NCBI GenBank assembly: GCA_021199405.1 | Contig: JAJQID010000189.1 | Coordinates: 1 to 28,012 of the forward strand | Direction: 5' to 3' | Source: Lachnospiraceae bacterium | Lineage (GTDB): Bacteria > Bacillota > Clostridia > Lachnospirales > Lachnospiraceae | Length of the DNA: 28,012 nt | In this document: piece after piece, positions 24,620-28,012 of the stretch | Numbering within the stretch: position 1 is the stretch's first letter | How the letters are laid out: every line of letters begins with the position of its first letter | Notes under the pieces: generated by a model | Database searches by the model: none | What the model saw: the letters and a program-made list of their open reading frames with translations, nothing else | Told to the model about the DNA's origin: nothing | Program-made: the position numbers and the translations under genes

Positions 24620-24913
24620 GCGGTCAGGCAATGACAATGAAATGACTAAGAGGCGCGTTGGCTGACAACAGCATCAGTGCTTCTGACCGCACCTTCTGAG
24701 AGGAGGATTCTATGGCACAGATTTTAGCATGATGTACGTTTCGGGGAGCGGACTGCGACGCGGACGGTGCGGCTGTAAAGGGAACAAAGAAGTCATCACC
24801 TGCAGTGTGCCCCGTCGGATGTCAGCATAAAATGTCGGGAAACTGAGCCATTGCCGCAGTAAAATAAAATCAGAATCAGAGAACTTTGCTGTGGAAATGG
24901 AGGGCAGGAAATT
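24620..24913 (+). other. Intergenic stretch with tiny coupled reading frames
   Basis: No large gene is present. An 8-bp inverted repeat GCGGTCAG/CTGACCGC (24620-24627/24683-24690) follows the YgjP stop. Then a strong GAGAGGAGGA site precedes ATG 24712, which opens a frame of only six codons (MAQILA) and stops at 24730-24732. A second frame, 24729-24830 (33 aa, three Cys, many Arg/Gly), starts inside that stop as ATGA. These could be a leader peptide pair or the broken start of a lost gene. Neither resembles a known family. Confidence 0.3.
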
Positions 24914-26623
24914 TTGAGGACGTTTTTTACACATCTGAGGGGTAATATCTGTATCTTTTTTGTAACGTTGCTGGTGGGAATCTGGTATTCGGCGAACTCG
25001 GTGCTGATCCCGGTTCTGGCGGGGAAGCTGATTACGGCGGTGGTAGACGATTTGTCCGCTGCGGCGGGAATCATACTGCTTTATCTGGGGATCTATCTGG
25101 TGCAGCTGATTTTATGCCAGCTGGACACTTTGATGGCGGGAAAATTTAAAATCCGGCAGAGAGTGACGATGAGGGACAGGGCATATGAGGCATATTCCGG
25201 CAGGAGGAGCACCGCGTGCCGGGAGGAAATGGCGTCCTTTGTATCTTATTTAAATAATGACCTCCCTGCTGTGGTGGAGCAGTATTTTGCAGGCACTGTT
25301 GATATCATCAAATGTGTATGCCTGATTTTATTTTCTGCGGTATCGATTTTATCCATTCACTGGCTGTTGGCACTGGAGATTTTTCTGTTCAGTGTGATGA
25401 TAGTTTGCCTTCCATCCCTGTTGAAGAGGAGAGGGGACAGGGCAAGAAGGAACGTGTCAGAGGCCATGTCCGGGTATAATGCACGGCTGCAGTCCTTTCT
25501 GGGAGGACTGCCGGTCCTGAAATCTTACGGATATCAGAGTCGAAGCGTGATCTTTATGAATCGGTCAGATCAGGAAATTGCCGCAAGGGAATCAAAGCAG
25601 CTGCAATGTCAGATTGCCGTATATGGAACGACTGCCTTTCTGCAGCTTTCCAAGGATGGGCTGCTGCTGATTACCAGCGTTGTGCTGGTGTCCGGAGGCG
25701 ATATTGCTATTGGCAGTCTGGTGACGGTCTTACAGCTTGCCAGTCTGCTGGCGGCGCCCATTGAAGTGCTGGCCTATCTGCGCCATGCCCGCAACGAGGT
25801 GGGATCACTGTTGAAAAGGTATGAGGAAATTCTGGAGAAGGCTGGTCAAGAAAAGGCATATTTGGGAGCAGAACAGAGTGAGAGGGAGTCGTGCATTGAT
25901 GAGGAGTTTCAGGAGCTCTGTGTAAAGAATTTATCATATAAGGCAAATGGAATTTCGATCCTGAAAAATATCAGCCACACCTTCCGTGCGGGGGAGAAAT
26001 ATCTGATTACCGGAGAAAACGGGAGCGGAAAATCCACGTTGATGAGGCTGCTCTCCCGTACGCTGGATCAGCCGACGGCAGGGACAGAGGATGATGACGG
26101 CGGAGACGGGCCTGCGCTTCATAACGGCAGGGACGGAGCGATATTTTATAATGGAAAAAATGCTGACAAAGTGCCGGATTCCCTGTATTATAGGCATATA
26201 TGCCCGGTATTTCAGGAGCCGTATTTATTCTGCATGACATTTCAGGAAAATATCCTGCTGGGAAGGGAGATCCCGGAGGCGGTTTACCGGGAGGTGATAG
26301 AACGGCTGAAGCTGGGTTATCTTCTGGAGCGATATAAGGGTCAGGAAATCTCGCCGGAAATTGTGGAGCAGCTCTCAGGCGGAGAAAAGCAGCGGGTCGC
26401 GCTGGCCAGAGCCATGGTGGGAAGGCCGGACGTGTATCTTTGCGATGAGGTGACCTCCGCCCTGGATGAAAAGAACGGGGAAAATGTGGAGAGCATTCTT
26501 CTGGAGGAGGACGCGATGGTGATTATGATATCGCATAAGCCTTCCGCCGGACTTCTGGGGCGATATACAGAGCATCTGATCATGGACGAAGGCTGTCTGA
26601 TGAAATGCCAGGCGAATATCTGA
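24914..26623 (+). CDS. ABC exporter with fused membrane and ATPase domains
   Basis: The 569-aa protein is a type IV (former type I) exporter half-transporter. The N-terminal membrane domain has hydrophobic segments near 10-35, 52-70, 128-148, 150-168, 235-260 and 265-290. The ATPase domain has Walker A GENGSGKS (367-374), Q-loop Gln434 (PVFQEPY), signature LSGGEKQR (487-494), Walker B VYLCDE (507-512) and switch His541. The start is TTG 24914, with AGGA or GGAGGG just upstream; no ATG option fits. An insert between Walker A and the Q-loop (about 388-410) is Asp/Gly-rich. As the only half-transporter here it would form a homodimer. Substrate unknown; the AraC/GyrI-type regulator downstream suggests drugs or other small amphipathic compounds. 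Confidence 0.88.
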   Translation: MRTFFTHLRGNICIFFVTLLVGIWYSANSVLIPVLAGKLITAVVDDLSAAAGIILLYLGIYLVQLILCQLDTLMAGKFKIRQRVTMRDRAYEAYSGRRSTACREEMASFVSYLNNDLPAVVEQYFAGTVDIIKCVCLILFSAVSILSIHWLLALEIFLFSVMIVCLPSLLKRRGDRARRNVSEAMSGYNARLQSFLGGLPVLKSYGYQSRSVIFMNRSDQEIAARESKQLQCQIAVYGTTAFLQLSKDGLLLITSVVLVSGGDIAIGSLVTVLQLASLLAAPIEVLAYLRHARNEVGSLLKRYEEILEKAGQEKAYLGAEQSERESCIDEEFQELCVKNLSYKANGISILKNISHTFRAGEKYLITGENGSGKSTLMRLLSRTLDQPTAGTEDDDGGDGPALHNGRDGAIFYNGKNADKVPDSLYYRHICPVFQEPYLFCMTFQENILLGREIPEAVYREVIERLKLGYLLERYKGQEISPEIVEQLSGGEKQRVALARAMVGRPDVYLCDEVTSALDEKNGENVESILLEEDAMVIMISHKPSAGLLGRYTEHLIMDEGCLMKCQANI

Positions 26624-26726
26624 CAGGAAAAAATTCAATAGAAATGCAGCGGTCAGGTCCATGAACTGAGCGGAACAGAGGAGTTAAAAGGCAGCTGCAC
26701 AATGGATGCTGAGGATGGAGGGAAAA

Positions 26727-27662
26727 ATGGACTGGATCACGGGAATGCAGTCGGCCATTGACTATATAGAAAATCATATTACGGAGGAGCTGGATTACGA
26801 CTCCATCGCCGCCAGGGGCTTTTCCTCCAGCTATCATTTTCAGCGGATATTCAGCCTTCTGTGCGGCATGACTCTTGGGGAATATATCCGGAACCGGCGG
26901 CTTTCTCTGGCGGGGGCGGAGCTTGCCGCGGGCAAAATCAAAGTGATCGATGCCGCTCTGAAATACGGATATGAAAGTCCGGACAGCTTTGCGAAGGCAT
27001 TTCACAAATTTCACGGGATTTCGCCGTCAGCGGCCAGGATGAACGGGAGCAGCTTAAAATCTTTCTCCCGCCTGACGCTTAAAATTTCACTGGAAGGAGG
27101 AAGTCTGATGGACTATCGGATAGAGGAAAAGGAAGAGATGCTTCTGACGGGCTTTAAAACCCATTTTACCGGAGCACCCTATGGGAAGGAGCGGGAGGCG
27201 CAGGAAGAGGAGCTCTTTGCAACCACCAGAGGAAAGCAATGGTTTTTGAGCGGGGCGGCCAGCGCGGAAAATAAGGATGCACATTGCGTTATGACGAATA
27301 TAACGGATGAAGGGTACGATTATTATTACTGTCATGTGCTGGACAGCTATGAGAGGGAGGAATTGTATAACCATGCGGTGACGGGAGTGGATTTTGTAGA
27401 AGAGCTTGCTCTGGAAAATATTGCGCTGCCCAGAACCACTTACATCATTTTCGAGACGAAGGATGGAAAAAATACCATTCCTGAGCTCTTTGAACTGCTG
27501 GGGAGAAGAGTTCAGATTCTGACGGAGTGGATGCCGGATCTGGGGTTTGAGCTGGCGGACGGGCCGGAGCTGGTGGTGTATCACTGGATGCCCCGGGAGG
27601 AGAGAAAAACAGAGGTGTGGATGCCGGTAAAAAAATGCGGGATGAAAACGGAGAAGAATTGA
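26727..27662 (+). CDS. AraC family regulator with GyrI-like effector domain
   Basis: The start ATG 26727 follows GGAGGG; an in-frame ATG at 26706 has no good site. The product is 311 aa. Two helix-turn-helix motifs fill residues about 8-105 (LDYDSIAARGFSSSYHFQRIF, truncated here for length, and VIDAALKYGYESPDSFAKAFHKFHG in part). The second half, from about 125, matches the GyrI-like ligand-binding fold, including the FVEELALENI and YIIFETKDG stretches. This order is typical of multidrug- or stress-responsive activators. It lies about 100 bases after the ABC exporter and 60 before a GH2 gene, all on the same strand, so it may control either neighbour. Confidence 0.9.
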   Translation: MDWITGMQSAIDYIENHITEELDYDSIAARGFSSSYHFQRIFSLLCGMTLGEYIRNRRLSLAGAELAAGKIKVIDAALKYGYESPDSFAKAFHKFHGISPSAARMNGSSLKSFSRLTLKISLEGGSLMDYRIEEKEEMLLTGFKTHFTGAPYGKEREAQEEELFATTRGKQWFLSGAASAENKDAHCVMTNITDEGYDYYYCHVLDSYEREELYNHAVTGVDFVEELALENIALPRTTYIIFETKDGKNTIPELFELLGRRVQILTEWMPDLGFELADGPELVVYHWMPREERKTEVWMPVKKCGMKTEKN

Positions 27663-27721
27663 CCTTCAGCAATGTACTGGCGTAAAATATAAGCAGCAAA
27701 AATCACTGGAAGGAAAAAAGC

Positions 27722-28012
27722 ATGAAGTACAATTTTAATTACTGCTGGCATTTTCTGCTGGCGGACGCCTTTCCATTGCGTGACGCGCTGGAGAGGCATA
27801 AGGACAGCAGGGGAAAATATTTTTATGAGAAGGAATATCAGGAAGCAGGCTGGAAGGAGGTCTCCCTGCCCCATACCTTTAATGATGAGGATTTGTTCGT
27901 AAACCGGATTCAGGACGCGGGCAGCGGCCAGAAGCGGACCTGCTGTTTTTACCGCAAGTGGGTGGATTTGTCTGATCAACCCCGGAACAGTAAGATTCTG
28001 CTGGCCTTTGAG
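27722..28012 (+). CDS. GH2 family glycosidase, N-terminal part (cut by window end)
   Basis: An open frame of 97 codons begins at ATG 27722, with AAGGA upstream, and runs off the window. The visible sequence (KYNFNYCWHFLL at the start, WKEVSLPHTFNDEDLF, then CCFYRKWVDL) matches the beginning of the GH2 sugar-binding domain, where W-x-x-V-x-L-P-H is the usual motif. It follows the AraC-type gene by 60 bases and may be its target or co-transcribed with it. The substrate cannot be told from this part. Confidence 0.8.
   Translation, partial: MKYNFNYCWHFLLADAFPLRDALERHKDSRGKYFYEKEYQEAGWKEVSLPHTFNDEDLFVNRIQDAGSGQKRTCCFYRKWVDLSDQPRNSKILLAFE

Overview
The window reads as chromosomal DNA of an anaerobic gut-type Clostridia (Bacillota), most likely Lachnospiraceae. 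This is inferred from moderate GC, strong AGGAGG-type ribosome binding sites, consensus sigma-A promoters, short rho-independent terminators and the protein families present. No rRNA, tRNA, CRISPR array, prophage or transposase gene was seen.

Layout. (1) 1-2400: a GH3 beta-glycosidase that probably starts at a TTG codon, closed by a terminator. (2) 2556-7620: four overlapping genes for a GldA/GldF/GldG/DUF4340-type ABC system, with a hyperacidic last protein. They are followed by a 168-bp MITE-like inverted-repeat element flanked by 7-bp direct repeats, then a strong terminator. (3) 7741-11020: a ribbon-helix-helix protein, rhamnulose-1-phosphate aldolase (rhaD) with its own promoter and structured leader, a convergent threonine-aldolase-type enzyme, and a small XRE regulator. 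(4) 11090-12500, minus strand: a TSCPD-domain protein and an isolated murG. (5) 12546-14253: a long inverted-repeat element, a promoter, an unknown membrane protein and a SASA-type carbohydrate esterase. (6) 14322-15084, minus strand: two decayed genes, an internally deleted M24 aminopeptidase and a truncated eutH-like gene, still behind a perfect consensus promoter. (7) 15188-24619: an operon of GH2 beta-glucuronidase-like enzyme, SGNH esterase, second GH2, GH115 alpha-glucuronidase and YgjP-like metallopeptidase. (8) 24914-28012: a fused ABC exporter, an AraC/GyrI-type regulator and the start of a third GH2 enzyme cut off by the window edge.

The carbohydrate genes fit together as a depolymerisation set for acetylated glucuronoxylan-type or related acidic hemicellulose oligosaccharides. 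GH115 would remove (methyl)glucuronic acid, GH2 enzymes would remove uronic acids or galactose-type residues, the two SGNH-type esterases would remove acetyl groups, and GH3 could finish xylo- or gluco-oligosaccharides. None shows a signal peptide, so they should act in the cytosol on imported oligosaccharides. The importer is not in this window.

The least explained items are the two structured inverted-repeat elements (7389-7570 and 12546-12699), the Gld-like exporter in a presumably non-gliding Firmicute, the structured rhaD leader, and the decayed M24/eutH pair behind an intact promoter.
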